Shown: positions 1 through 10,424 of the stretch, one piece after another
Numbering within the stretch: position 1 is the first letter of the stretch
Layout of the letters: each line of letters starts with the position of its first letter
Assembly: GCF_000186865.1 (NCBI RefSeq)
Contig: NW_008705584.1
Span: 383,686 to 447,685, forward strand
DNA length: 64,000 nt
From: Aureococcus anophagefferens
Lineage: Eukaryota; Sar; Pelagophyceae; Pelagomonadales; Pelagomonadaceae
Direction: 5' to 3'
Made by a program: the position numbers and the translations under genes
Notes under the pieces: model-generated
What the model was told of the DNA's origin: nothing
The model's database searches: none
Seen by the model: the letters and a program-made list of their open reading frames with translations, nothing else

Positions 1-3000
1 TCGGGGCCTGATTATCTTCATTATTTGACACGGGATGAGTGACATCCAATCGAACCGTGGGCTCGGCAATGTTCGTTGATATCACTGGAGCTCCCACTGT
101 ATCTGATGGTGGTGATGAGCACTCCGCAGACACCTCGCTATTAAGGACTTGGCCGGCTGGACTTCCCGCGTTGGATTTTGGAACATCATCGCCCAACAAC
201 CGTTTCTGCTCTCTTTCATATCGTCCTTCCATGACATGAGCAAAGTCACGTGGCTGCAAGTATGCTACGATGAAGGCGTCTTTCATTGGTTCTAGAATTT
301 TGCCCATTCGTGCGACAAGTGCATCCTGCCCATTTTCCTCCTCTATGGAGCCATCTGATCGAAGGCCGCGCTGCGTTCGCCCTTTCATTTTTGCTTTTGA
401 TTTGGTAGCACTCCCTGCTTTACGAGATTTAGATTCGTTTCGCTCATTGGCCTCGTCTTCAAGAGCCTTGACCACGTTTTCAGCCTCACCGGGCCAATAA
501 TCACCCTCAAAATAAGGAATATGATTCACATCGTAGTCTGCCTGGAAATGTTCGTCCCAGAGATTCGTGATGTGAGTGACAATACCCTCTTCCTTCGCTT
601 TTTCTAGTAGGGTTATGTACCATGAGCGAAGACGATCATCCTTGGGAGTTTTCTGGTCCTCTGGGTGACAAAAGAAAATGTAATCATCGCCCTTGCAGGG
701 GGGGCATGCCCAAATATGCGCGGTGTGGAAACCGCGCTCCTTCGTGTGGGCTAGATAAGCAATGAGCATCTCATGATAGACAAGCGTTCTGTATTGCCGC
801 GGTCGAAAGTAGTAGACTGAATCAAGATAGCTGACATAGACGCGTCGTTGATTTGGTTGGGGGCAGTTATGGCCATATTCGTACAAGTACATTCCAAATA
901 GAATGACATCAACACCATCCATTTCTTGAAAGAGGAGGATGCATTTTGATCGAACTGGAAACTCGCGTGGATATTTCTGATCTGCATAACGCTGAAGTAT
1001 TCTAGGTTTCACCTGATGCGCTTTCTCAATGTTAGATAACTGACGCACATACACAGCAGATGCTGTCAAATGGGGGACCCCATTTGAAGACCTAAGTGCA
1101 TATGCATCATCTAGCGACTTGATCACTCGATCTTCGAGGAAACGTGACATTTTGGTGTGGCGGATCTCTTTGGCGCCAAGTGGCTTCGCATGTGGCTCTT
1201 TGGCGCCGCGTCTTGCCATAAAACAAAATGGGCAGTGATAGATAGTGGTTCCTTTGTTCATGCGGCCATTGAATAAGGCGCAGATTTGGTGCACCCATCG
1301 GTTGCATTGCGAGCATTCAACCCAAGGCTCTTCGTGCATCTCATCATTTTTCTTCTTCTGCAATTCTTTCTTCCACAGGGTGCAATCCGCAAACTCGAGT
1401 GGTTCCTTTTCGCGTAATTCATTAAAACATTGTTGACACCAGTGATACTGATTTCGCCCTCCAGTGTAATAATACGAATTCCTCCGGATTCGTTGTCCAT
1501 TGCAGGAGCCATTGCAGTAGTAGACCGTGGGTTCAAAAAGCAACTTTTCGCAACCACAGAGCACGCACACATCGCCATTTGACTTGCGATGCTCTTCCTC
1601 GGCTTCAATACTTGTGATCATGGCATGATACAACTTCTCAAAAACAGCTTTCATTTCACGTGCAACTTTGCAAACATCCGAGCCATCTCCGTTATACGAG
1701 ATTGCATTGTCGAACGTGAGCCGTACGTCAGACCCAAATTCAGATATGGACTTGTAGCAGTTATTTTCCATGCGTTTTTTAATTGACCCTAGATCCATTG
1801 GATTCTTGATTATATCGAAGTAGTCCGGCAAGTTGAGTTCGACCGGATCGACAGGTTGCATGAATATCCATGAGCACTCATGATCGGTTAGCTTCTTCAA
1901 GACAGGCGAACATTTCTGACGTATCTTAGCTGCGGTCAACCGCAGTCCAGTTTTCAAGGATTGAAGATGCGCATGAATTTGCGATGGAGTGAAGGAATTA
2001 AGAAGGCTTGTTCCTTCTTCAATCCGCCCTGCTGGTGTTGGTACTGTTGAAAGAGGTACATCTTGGCTTTTGGGAAGATCAGCGTGTCGTGAAACGTTCC
2101 CAGTTGAGGCTCCGCTAATGCGCGTTTTCTTTGCTTCTTGCATACCAGTTGACCCATAACCTTGTCCGCCATGTCTTTGTACACCTCTCGCCGGCTTTGC
2201 TGAACTGGGTCGTTGTCGCGTTCGATCTCCGCCAATGTTGCGTTGAGAATGTCCACGCAAAGGTCCAGAAGTGTTCCGTCCGTCATGCAAAGACGCATCC
2301 TTCGAGAGATCTCTTGCGTTACCATGTGGCTCGTGAACATTTGAGCCGGAATTGTGCCTAAGAGGCCTTGCCTCCCACCCCAAGTAAGTCAGCGGACACG
2401 GGAAGTTACTGAGCCATTGCTAGTTGCTTCGCCTTCTCATGATTTCGTTGAATCGCTTCACGCACTGGACCACAGACTGCGCACCGAGGATCTTTGCAGC
2501 GGTGATAATGCGAAAGGACATATCTTGACGATACGCAGTGGGCCATTTGACACTGCTGATCTTTACATTCAGCAATATGCTTCCACAGTCGTTTCATTCC
2601 TGCGCAGTGTGGAGTGACGGGGCACGTTCCATTTTCGTGGGGGCATTTTGATGCATGTCGCAGCAGCAGCAAGCGCTGTTGCTGTTGGCGAAGGACTTGC
2701 TGCCTCTGATCCGCATGATACGGACGCTGTATGGGAGGAGGCTCGCGTGTTGTCGTTGATGAGTTCCTAGCAGCTAGTGCTCCCGAAGAAGCATTCACAG
2801 ATGCGGCATCACTTGTGGTGGTGTTCGTGTCGATACCACTATTCCCCTCCGTCGAATTGAGCCCCATAAGTGGATTTATATCTGACAGACTGACAAAGCG
2901 ATTCGTCGTATTTGCCTATTGGTTACTCATAGTAATAGGTAGAGCTAGACGTAAGACGCCGCGCAGCATTAGCCGAAATGTCCCCAGCTGTGATATGTGA

Positions 3001-3593
3001 TGAGGTGGATAGCACAGGATCCCCCCCTCCACCTGCGTTGTTTGCGCATGCGATAGCTACATCTAATAGAGCGTGAGGTTGCGCCAAGACAGAACATACA
3101 CACCTCGGTTACCAACGTCTGATGTGCCAGCATCTGCACTATTCGAGCTGTTCTCTTCGCTTTTTTGTTTTTGCTGCTGGGCACGCAGGCCCATGGCTAT
3201 TGCCAAGGCCTGGAGCCGCTTCTTTAAGGTTTGTGTATCTTTATACGCATCCTGAATTTGAAAAACTTAAGTGCAGCCAAGAACACACGACGTACAAACG
3301 ACTGTGCGGATCGGAACAATGATTCTTCCAAGCGTCTCGCCATCTGTGGAAGTTTTTGCATCCATTCAACTGGCGCGTTCGGCTTCCGCGCTTGTAGAAG
3401 CCGTGCTCTATGAGTGAGAATCAATGATGTATTATGGCGTTACTCACATGTTCGTGATCATCTTGCGTCTCTCTTGAAGGTGAATATCCTGGGCGTACCA
3501 CGTGGGACAGCTCGATGGACGCTGAGACGTAACTATGGAGCCTTCCGGCATACCATCCGGGGGGGCTCCTGTCCCCGGACCGGTAGTAGACAT
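1..3593 (-). CDS. EP300: p300/CBP-type histone acetyltransferase, C-terminus cut by window edge
   Basis: Transcriptional co-activator that acetylates histone lysines in the nucleus. Read from the right, I see an N-terminal helical module with LPQMARRLEESLFRSAQSF (near 3300-3400). A TAZ zinc finger follows (2420-2670, HCCC-type Cys/His spacing), then a KIX-like helix ending SRREVYKDMADKVMGQL (near 2150-2210). Next come a bromodomain with DYFDIIKNPMDLGSI (about 1750-1900), a RING/PHD block (ECSQCNRWVHQICALF near 1290), and the KAT11 catalytic domain with HIWACPPCKGDDYIFFCHP (near 680-720). This is the metazoan p300 domain order. At least four short introns are implied, e.g. 3252-3295 (44 nt, GT-AG), one near 3410-3447 and one near 2360-2400. 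The start is ATG at 3593; an upstream in-frame extension cannot be excluded. The reading frame is still open at base 1, so ZZ/TAZ2 would lie outside. Family is certain; exact exon ends are inferred. Confidence 0.87.
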
Positions 3594-3897
3594 GGCTCGC
3601 TCACGGATAAGAAGATGAGCGTCGCCGCGTAGTTCGGCGCTCGCCGGGCAGTGCACTGCAGTGCTTCGATCAACGTAATCTACGCCGGCGTAGATTATTA
3701 GTTCATTATTTTGGGCCCGGCGCAGCGGGATTCATTAGTCCTCCGTAGAGGCTGTGCGTCGACCGCGCGTCGGGGGGGGGGGCAGATCAGAGTGAGACTG
3801 CGTTACGGGTATCCTAGGGGTATCCTGGCTCCTCTGCTCCCCCGCCGCGGCCGGAAAGGCGGAGCGGGGACTGCGAAGCCAGGTCGGGGAATGAGAG

Positions 3898-4154
3898 TGT
3901 GCACGCCGCAGCGTGCAGGGAGGCGGGCGGGTGCCACGGCACCGCGCCGGGGAGGAACGGCGGTGCGGCGTGCCTTGCGGGCACGCCGTGTTGAGGCCGA
4001 AGAGCGGGAACCGGCGTAGAACCCCGCAGGGTTGTCGCTGTTCCGGGCGTAGGGAGGAAGTAGGCGCGGGCTCCGGCGGGCGACCCCGCGGGGTCGCCCG
4101 CGGCCTCAGGCGCGGGAGTGTTGTGCACGCCGCGGCGTGCAGGGAGGCGGGCGG
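3898..4154. repeat. Direct repeat pair about 222 bp apart
   Basis: The sequence starting GTGCACGCCGC and ending AGGGAGGCGGGCGGG occurs at about 3900-3932 and again at about 4122-4154 with one or two differences. A perfect palindrome lies between them. Confidence 0.75.
4076..4101. repeat. Perfect 26-bp palindrome
   Basis: The centre is CCCCGCGGGG; each arm reads GCGGGCGACCCCG outward from the left. All 26 bases pair with themselves on the opposite strand with no loop. It sits next to the copia remnant and could be a foldback end, but this is inference. Confidence 0.8.
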
Positions 4155-4206
4155 GAGGAGCGGCCCGTTGGCCAGGTTGGCTCGGTAAGGTCGCGGGCCG
4201 CCAGGC

Positions 4207-4775
4207 CTAGGCGAGAGGAAGGTCGACGAGCTCGTTCCTGTCGTTGACGCGGAGCCCGGCGATCATTGCGAGCGAGCGCCGGAAGCGATCCTCGTCCTCG
4301 GCGGCAGTGAGAGTGTTCGCCGGGTTGAACTTCGATGGGACGTGATGGAGGACGAGCTCGCCGGAGTCGAGTGCGTCGTGGCGGAAAGGTCGCGTCCGCG
4401 AAGGAAGAGTATTGCCGACTCGTTGTCGCAGTAGACGTGCGACGGCCGGAGGCTGCGCTTGAGCATGAAGGATGCGAGAGAGCGCATGCTCAGGAGCACG
4501 CGGACGAGCACGACCAGGGCGTACAGCTCGGCCTCGAAGGTCGAGATCGCTGTCGCGTACTGGACCGACGACCACGCGCAGACGGACGCGCCGCATGCGA
4601 AGATGTAGCCGCCGGAGCGCGAGCGGCAGACGCCGGACGCCGTGCGGTGGATCTCGCGTCCGTGCGAGGCGTCCATGTAGCCGTCGAGTGCGAACTCGGC
4701 GCAGCGGGTGTAGGTGAGCCCGAGCTGGGCGTGGGAGTTGACGTAGCGGAAGACGCGCCCGAGCGCTGACAGAAA
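4207..4775 (-). pseudogene. Ty1/copia retrotransposon RNase H fragment, frameshifted
   Basis: The 3' part of a copia pol gene. Reading leftward: a connection region (RYVNSHAQLGLTYTR), then GYMDASHGREIHRTASGV, SGGYIFACGASVCAWSS and AISTFEAELYALV. These match the usual D-A-x-W / S-T-S-G-Y / T-E-A-E-Y signature of copia RNase H. The frame then shifts, and the last part (VPSKFNPANTLTA) continues in another frame to a stop at 4207. No reverse transcriptase, integrase or flanking LTR is found nearby, so it is a dead fragment. A related tail occurs at 31441-31620. Confidence 0.8.
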
Positions 4776-5371
4776 CGGATTCTAACCTAGCACTTTAACC
4801 TACTGCACAGGTCTTGACTTTTGACGATGTAAAAACTCGGCCTTAGGATCGACATGAATACCAAACCCCACTCTAACGCGAGACCATGTCGATCCTAGCT
4901 ATTCGATTTATTTCTGGTTTGCTCTGGCACAACTTTTGGCAGCTGCCGTTGCAGCTGTGCGTTCAAGTTGCACGTGCGGGCTGTTGCGGGCACGCCCCGG
5001 TCCGTGGTGCTTGTGCGATACTTTCTGCTGCTTTTCAAAGTTCGTGTTGATTGGTGGTGATTTCGCGCGGTAGTGCTGCCCGAGGTAGCACACTGAGCTT
5101 CCCCCCTCACCCACTGTGCCCATCCTGCTTCTACGGACCGTACCTTAACGTCAGCTTGATGTACGGGACTTAGATTCTCTACAACCACTTAGCTCAATTG
5201 GAGCCCACCCCCCCTTCGAGGGCCCTTCGAGGGAGGAGTTTACCTTGCTTCCTTCCTTTAGCCTCAGGCTAGTGGGAGATACGAAAGGCCAAGTGGACGG
5301 AAACAACCGTGACGGATTGTCGCCGTGCTGTTTGTATCCTACGTCAAGCATCAGTTCTGTCCGCTACATTC
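4776..5371. other. Intergenic region upstream of OGT
   Basis: No gene recognised. A 12-bp inverted repeat (AGGATCGACATG at 4847-4858 and its complement at 4886-4897) could form a small hairpin. The last part is the 5' flank of the OGT gene; no clear TATA box is seen. Confidence 0.5.
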
Positions 5372-8300
5372 ATGAAGCCGGCGCGTGACGCGACCTGCGA
5401 TGGGGAGGAGCTCCTGGTACGCGATCTGCGCCACGAGGTTTATGTGCAGTACGACCGTGGCATGTATTCAGAAGCGCTTAGAATCGCTGAGGAGATATAC
5501 ACCATCGATGCTGTAAGTACTCGCTTATTTAGATGTGCACATCTGTTGACCTACCAGCACAGGCGCGCGTGGACAATTTGCTTCTTTTGGGCGCAATCAA
5601 CTTTCAGCTTCGCAACTTTTCGGAATCCATCTTCTACAATCAACAGGTGCGTCAGCAGGTCTGGGTCTTGAAATAAATTAGCTGGCTGACACAGGCAATC
5701 CGCATTGAGCCACAGATGGCCGAGGCTTACTCAAATCTGGCAAACGCGCTCAAAGAACTTGGTGATGTTCGGGGCGCGATGCAGTGGAACCAGCGTCTCT
5801 GTGTCTAATGGTTGTTACTAGGAGCACAAAGGTTTTATCTCAAAGCAATCAAGTGCAAACCAAGATTTGGCGATGCGTATAATAATCTAGCATCGGCACA
5901 CATGCATCTCGGACAGACTAATGATGCCATTGAAACCTTCCAAATGGGTCTCGTCATAGACCCTGGACTAGTCGATGCACACTGTAATCTTGGGAATCTA
6001 TTCAAGGCACAAGGCAAACTTGCAGCAGCACGCAGGTGTTACCTAGAGGCGATTCGTCTAAACCCTGGTTTCGCCATCGCTTGGTCGAATCTCGCAGGGA
6101 TATTCAAGGACGAGGGCCAACTATCAACTGCCATTGCGTACTACCGCGAGGCCATAAGACTCTGCCCACCCTTTGCTGACGTGTACAGCAACCTTGGTTC
6201 CGCAATGCAGGAGCAGGGAAATTTCGTCGAGGCAAGACAGTGCTATCAAACCGCAATAAGACTCAGGCCTGACTTTGCGATTGCACATGGCAACCTTGGC
6301 AGCTGCCTTTTGGCATCCAATGATGCAAAAGGCGCGGTCCGTGCCTTGCGACATGCAGTACAACTCGAGCCCAATTTCCCAGATGCATACAACAACCTTG
6401 GTAATGCGCTCCGTAGTCTTGCCCAGCCTCCCATGTCGCCCCAGTTTAGCAGCGGCCTGGTCGATGCGACTTCGGTGGGAATGCATGACAATGCTAGTAC
6501 CATTGAGATGCAACGAGAAACGTTTATGCGCGAAGCAATTTCATGCTATCGCACAGCTCTTCACTTGAAACCGGACCACCCACACGCATATAGTAACCTC
6601 GGCAATGCGATGCGAGACCGTGGCCTCGTGCGTGAGGCAATCCATTGCAATGTCACAGCTGCGCGACTAATGCCCCATTTCGCACCGGCTCATGCAAATC
6701 TTGGATCGCTCCTGCGTGAACAGGGCCAGCTTGATCAAGCTCTTGCCCACTACCACCAGGCTATTGCCTTGGATCCTGACTTTGCTGAAGCATACACGAA
6801 TCTAGGCAATGCGTATCGGGAACTTTGCCAGCTTGCAACTGTGCCAGTTCTTCCTACTTCCCTGCCTGATTACACTTGGGTTCAGGTTAGACGACGCAAT
6901 TAAATGTTATACAACAGCTCTCAAGATTGCGCCTGGTCTCGCAGAAGCTCACGCAGCGCTGGCAGCAGTCGTGCTTCAGTGCTTCTTATTTAGGCTATGC
7001 CAACCGACGTGCCGTCATGCCTGCAGCGTAGGTTCATGGTGACGGAGGAAATTATGAAGACGCAATTATGTGTTACGAGCGAGCGCTTGCTCTCAGACCA
7101 CACTTTCCCGACGCCTTCGCTGGATTATTGCAAGCAAAAGACTTCGTGTGCGACTGGACCTCACGCGCTCATCATCTTCAATGTCTTGCCTCACTCCTTG
7201 AGGCACAATTAGTGGCAGATGGTTATGATGATTCTCTTCTTGACAACGGAAAAAGCATGACCTCAACGTTGGATGACGCACAACCAGGCTGTGAAGACTC
7301 TGGCTCCTTTCGTTTAGTTTCGTGCATGTCACCGGTATTCCATGGACATCTGCCGTGTGTCCAGCCCTTAGATGCTCTTTCGTTGACAACAATAGTTGCA
7401 CCAAGAGATGCACAGCGTATTGCAAGGCGGTATGCCGCGCGTGCACGGGCCAATCTCGCGCTGTCAACATGCGGTCACTTCCACCACCATCACCATGCTT
7501 CATCTTCAGCTACCAGTGGACGTGAGAAGAGCCGTCTTCACATTGGCTACCTTAGCGCAAATTTTGGTAATCACGCAATCGGTCATCTCCTAGGACCTCT
7601 CCTGAAGTATCACGACAGATCACGCTTCTTCGTTACTTGCTACTCGCTGACTCCATCAGATGGAAGCTCATTGCGTTCGAACCTCGAGCATGGTGTCGAG
7701 GGTTCCATCAAAGATCTCAGCTCGTTCTCTTCTAGCGACGCCGCAAGACTGATTCATGCTGATGGTGTCCATATCCTCGCGCACCTCGATGGTCACACCG
7801 CAAATGCACGCAACGAAATTCTTGCATTACGCCCCGCACCCATTCAAGTCGGCTTCATCCTTGGTTTCCCTGGAACTTTTGGTGCAGATTATATTGATTA
7901 TCTTGTCCTGGACCGCATTGTTCTTGGTCCCCTTGAGCCAGCGAGAAAAGCTGGGACATCACACGATATCGACGAGTGTGCGCTCATCCTACCCAATTCA
8001 TGTATACTTAACTGTCACGCTCTGGAATATGATGACCTTTTTGAGAATCCAGGCGCCCGGCCAGGCCGTTCAAAGTACGGTCTTCCTGAGGATGCATTTA
8101 TTTTCGCGTATTTTGGGCAACTCAACAAGGTGGACCCTATAGCTTACGGGGTATGGATGAGCATTCTCAAGCGTGTTCCAAACTCCATACTCTTGTTGAT
8201 AAAGAGTCCAGAAAGCGCCGTGGTTCATTTGAAGAAGGCGGCACGTGATCTTCAAGTTCACGAACAGCGTCTGATCTTTATGGACTCTGCTCCCAAACGC

Positions 8301-8702
8301 GAACACATTCTTCGTGGTGTCCTTGCTGACCTTCTCCTAGACACTCCTGCTTGTAATGCCTTTGATGCTACAATGGACGCTTTATGGACTGGCACACCAG
8401 TGATCACCCTCCTCGGAAACTCCATTGCCACACGCGCCTCAGCTAGTTTGTGCACGGCGGTCGGGTGTCCAGATCTTGTTACTTCAACCCTTGATGAATA
8501 CGAGGACCTCGCTGTTTCTCTCGCTCTCGATGCTGACAAGTACTGGCTCTTCCGTCAAAAGCTCGAGCATGCTCGCAGAGGACCAGTATACGCACCATTA
8601 TATGACTGCAAGGCTACACTCAAACATCTCGAAGCTGGCTTCGAGGCGATTTGGGGTAAAGTCATAGATCATCAGCCTCCTGGAGACATCATTATATCCT
8701 AG
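5372..8702 (+). CDS. OGT: UDP-GlcNAc:peptide O-GlcNAc transferase (OGT/SEC type)
   Basis: Transfers GlcNAc from UDP-GlcNAc to Ser/Thr of nuclear and cytosolic proteins. Six exons fit: 5372-5512, 5563-5646, 5695-5783, 5832-6830, 6886-6967, 7032-8702. They sum to 3066 nt, or 1021 residues. The N-terminal half is an array of at least ten 34-residue TPRs. The C-terminal half is the GT41 catalytic domain: GYLSANFGNHAIGH holds the conserved His (human His498) and FGQLNKVDP the UDP-binding Lys (human Lys842). LRPAPIQVGF, LLDTPACNAFDATMDALW and GTPVITLLG also match the family. The intron 6831-6885 needs a GC donor; splicing there restores a perfect TPR (GNAYRELCQLDDAIKCY). A His-rich low-complexity linker precedes the catalytic domain. 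The first ATG in frame is 5372. Length and residues indicate an active enzyme. Confidence 0.93.
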
Positions 8703-9384
8703 CTTACAAAACAAAGACCAAGAGGCACTCCGCGTGTAACAAAGGCCATGGCGGCATTGTTTTAGCCCCATAAAGTGCATTGAGCTGACCGCAAGGTCCA
8801 GACACGCTGCGATGACCTTCCAAGAATTGATGGCTTCGCAAACTAGGAGAACAACACACTCTAAGGGTGCGCCCAGTGAGCCGCCCATAGTTTGATTTTC
8901 GCTTGAATGTGCACATGAGGCTCGCTTGAATGTATACTCGAGTCCAGTGGTTATATCGGGCTTGTTTATTAGCTTGATATACGAGGACATGGCATCCTCC
9001 TTCTTCTTTCTTGTGCATGTTAGCTAGTGACCGGGGACTCCTCGGTGGCTGTAGAGAGCCCGGAAAGTTATTTACCTTGGTTAACGTCACCGTCGCTGTT
9101 ATTGCAAAGAATGCAGACTTGCCTTACTGCAAATCTCTCCCTCTCTTTGTTTCCCAATGACTATACTACAGTACAGTACGCTACTCGGCTACTATCCTAC
9201 TACCTTCACATTAATACAATACTTACCCTAGTCAGGCTTTTCTCCCTTGGCACCTACTAACTCGAGGAGGGTATGGTGCGGAATGCTTTCCCCAAGAAAC
9301 AGAAGCGTGCCTCTAGCCCGGCTGTGAGACAAACGCAGGTCTTTTCGGAGCGGCATGGCGTAAAAGCCAGTAAGTACTAGCGCG

Positions 9385-9435
9385 ATAGTAAACTCAGGGG
9401 CAGGGGGGCAGCCTAGTGGGGCTGCCCAGGCCTCC
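9385..9435. repeat. LTR-end fragment, second subfamily
   Basis: The string GCGATAGTAAACTCAGGGGC and the following GGCAGCCTAGTGGGGCTGCC recur at 46567-46625. They resemble the inner end of the LTRs at 31121 and 50515 (CGAGATAGTAAACTCCGACA). Read as a truncated LTR relic. Confidence 0.6.
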
Positions 9436-9663
9436 TTGAGCTTGCGTATCATGATGGCGGCTATAAGCTCCTCGCGAGTAGCAGAACCAGTGCCTCTTGT
9501 TGTGGGAGGTGGGGCACTTCCAGGCCTTAGAGGGCCTTTTAGTTCTCTTCTGACTCTGTCTCTCCCTCTCTCTCCCTCTCAACAGGAATAGTAGTCGCTG
9601 CCAGCCTGAGTGTTTCTTTTCAAGTTGCCCGGCCTGTCAAGGGAATTCGCTAGGGAACTAGCT

Positions 9664-9745
9664 AGGTTACCAACAAGAGAAGAAGAAAAGTAGGGAGATA
9701 CCAAGGTACAATATCCATAAGAAATAGCCAATAACTAGGAGAGCA
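9664..9745. repeat. Dispersed repeat, inverted copy at 42207-42290
   Basis: Contains ATACCAAGGTACAATATCC, then CATAAGAAATAGCCA, then ACTAGGAGAG. The reverse complement of this pattern (CTCCTAGTTGCTGGCTATTT and what follows) lies upstream of the gag-like ORF at 41853-42158. Probably part of an LTR or MITE. Confidence 0.5.
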
Positions 9746-10229
9746 GCGAGCCACTAAGCTATAGCAATTCCTCCACAGGCCCGTCTCTTGAGAATGCATT
9801 ATGGTCTGCTTTTCGTTGCTTATCCGCAGTCATTACTCTGTCGTAGTAAAGACTAGGAGCATTCGCTCCAGGTATGAAACGCTGTCTTGTCTTGCCAGAT
9901 CTGCCTTTTCCTCTGCCAAGCTCGAGCACAACAAGCCGAGCGGCTAGAAAGACTGGCCTTAGAGGAAGAGTTAAAGTCAGGCGTAACACCTTCGCAATCT
10001 GGGACTCGGATGCCTGATGAGGAAACCGTGAAGTGCAGGGCACTGCGGCCCATTCCGCCCGGGGCGAGTTTTGGGGGACTCGGCGGCCAAAACTAGGCGC
10101 CAGCGGATCCGGAGCGGAGCCCGGAGAGCGCCCGGTTTCAATGACCCCCCTCGTTTAGGTCTTGTGCACCACAGAGATAGAAGACCGCGGTGCCACAAGG
10201 ACCGTATCGGCCTGCAAAAACCACACATG

Positions 10230-10350
10230 CAGCTGGATGCGGCGGTCAGACTACCAGCGTGAAGCTAGCCTGGCTATGCAGTCTATGTAGGGCGTGGGCA
10301 TGGGGCAGGGAGGCGCACGTCGGAGCTGGATGCGGCCGGCAGACTATCAG
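10230..10350. repeat. Short imperfect direct repeat
   Basis: GCAGCTGGATGCGGCGGTCA (10230 on) and GGAGCTGGATGCGGCCGGCA (10321 on), each followed by GACTA-CAG. Two copies of about 29 bp, 91 bp apart. Too few copies for an array. Confidence 0.6.
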
Positions 10351-10424
10351 GGTCCCGCAATCAGCATGACTAACTCTTGGCTGTATCTGAGGCATCGTTA
10401 CCGGCACAGTGGTCCCACACAAAC

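Larger units (their letters stand above)
3594..4206. other. GC-rich intergenic stretch
   Basis: No gene recognised. From about 3711 the composition becomes very GC-rich with a G run near 3772. It holds a perfect palindrome (4076-4101) and a near-identical direct repeat (about 3898-3932 and 4120-4154). Open frames here look like a by-product of the GC content. Confidence 0.6.
8703..10424. other. Repeat-rich intergenic region between OGT and tyrosinase-like gene
   Basis: No gene recognised. It contains a fragment like the inner end of the copia LTR (about 9385-9430), a repeat shared in inverted form with 42207-42290 (about 9664-9745), a TC-rich microsatellite near 9550-9590 and a short direct repeat (10230-10258 and 10321-10350). 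Confidence 0.55.

Noticed and set aside
1954..2340. Treating the 128-residue minus frame as a complete separate gene
   Set aside because: Its first part is the KIX-like segment of the p300 gene; the frame then changes and continues into the bromodomain, as expected for an intron.
10230..10350. Possible CRISPR-like direct repeats
   Set aside because: Only two imperfect copies, in a eukaryotic intergenic region, with no spacer periodicity.
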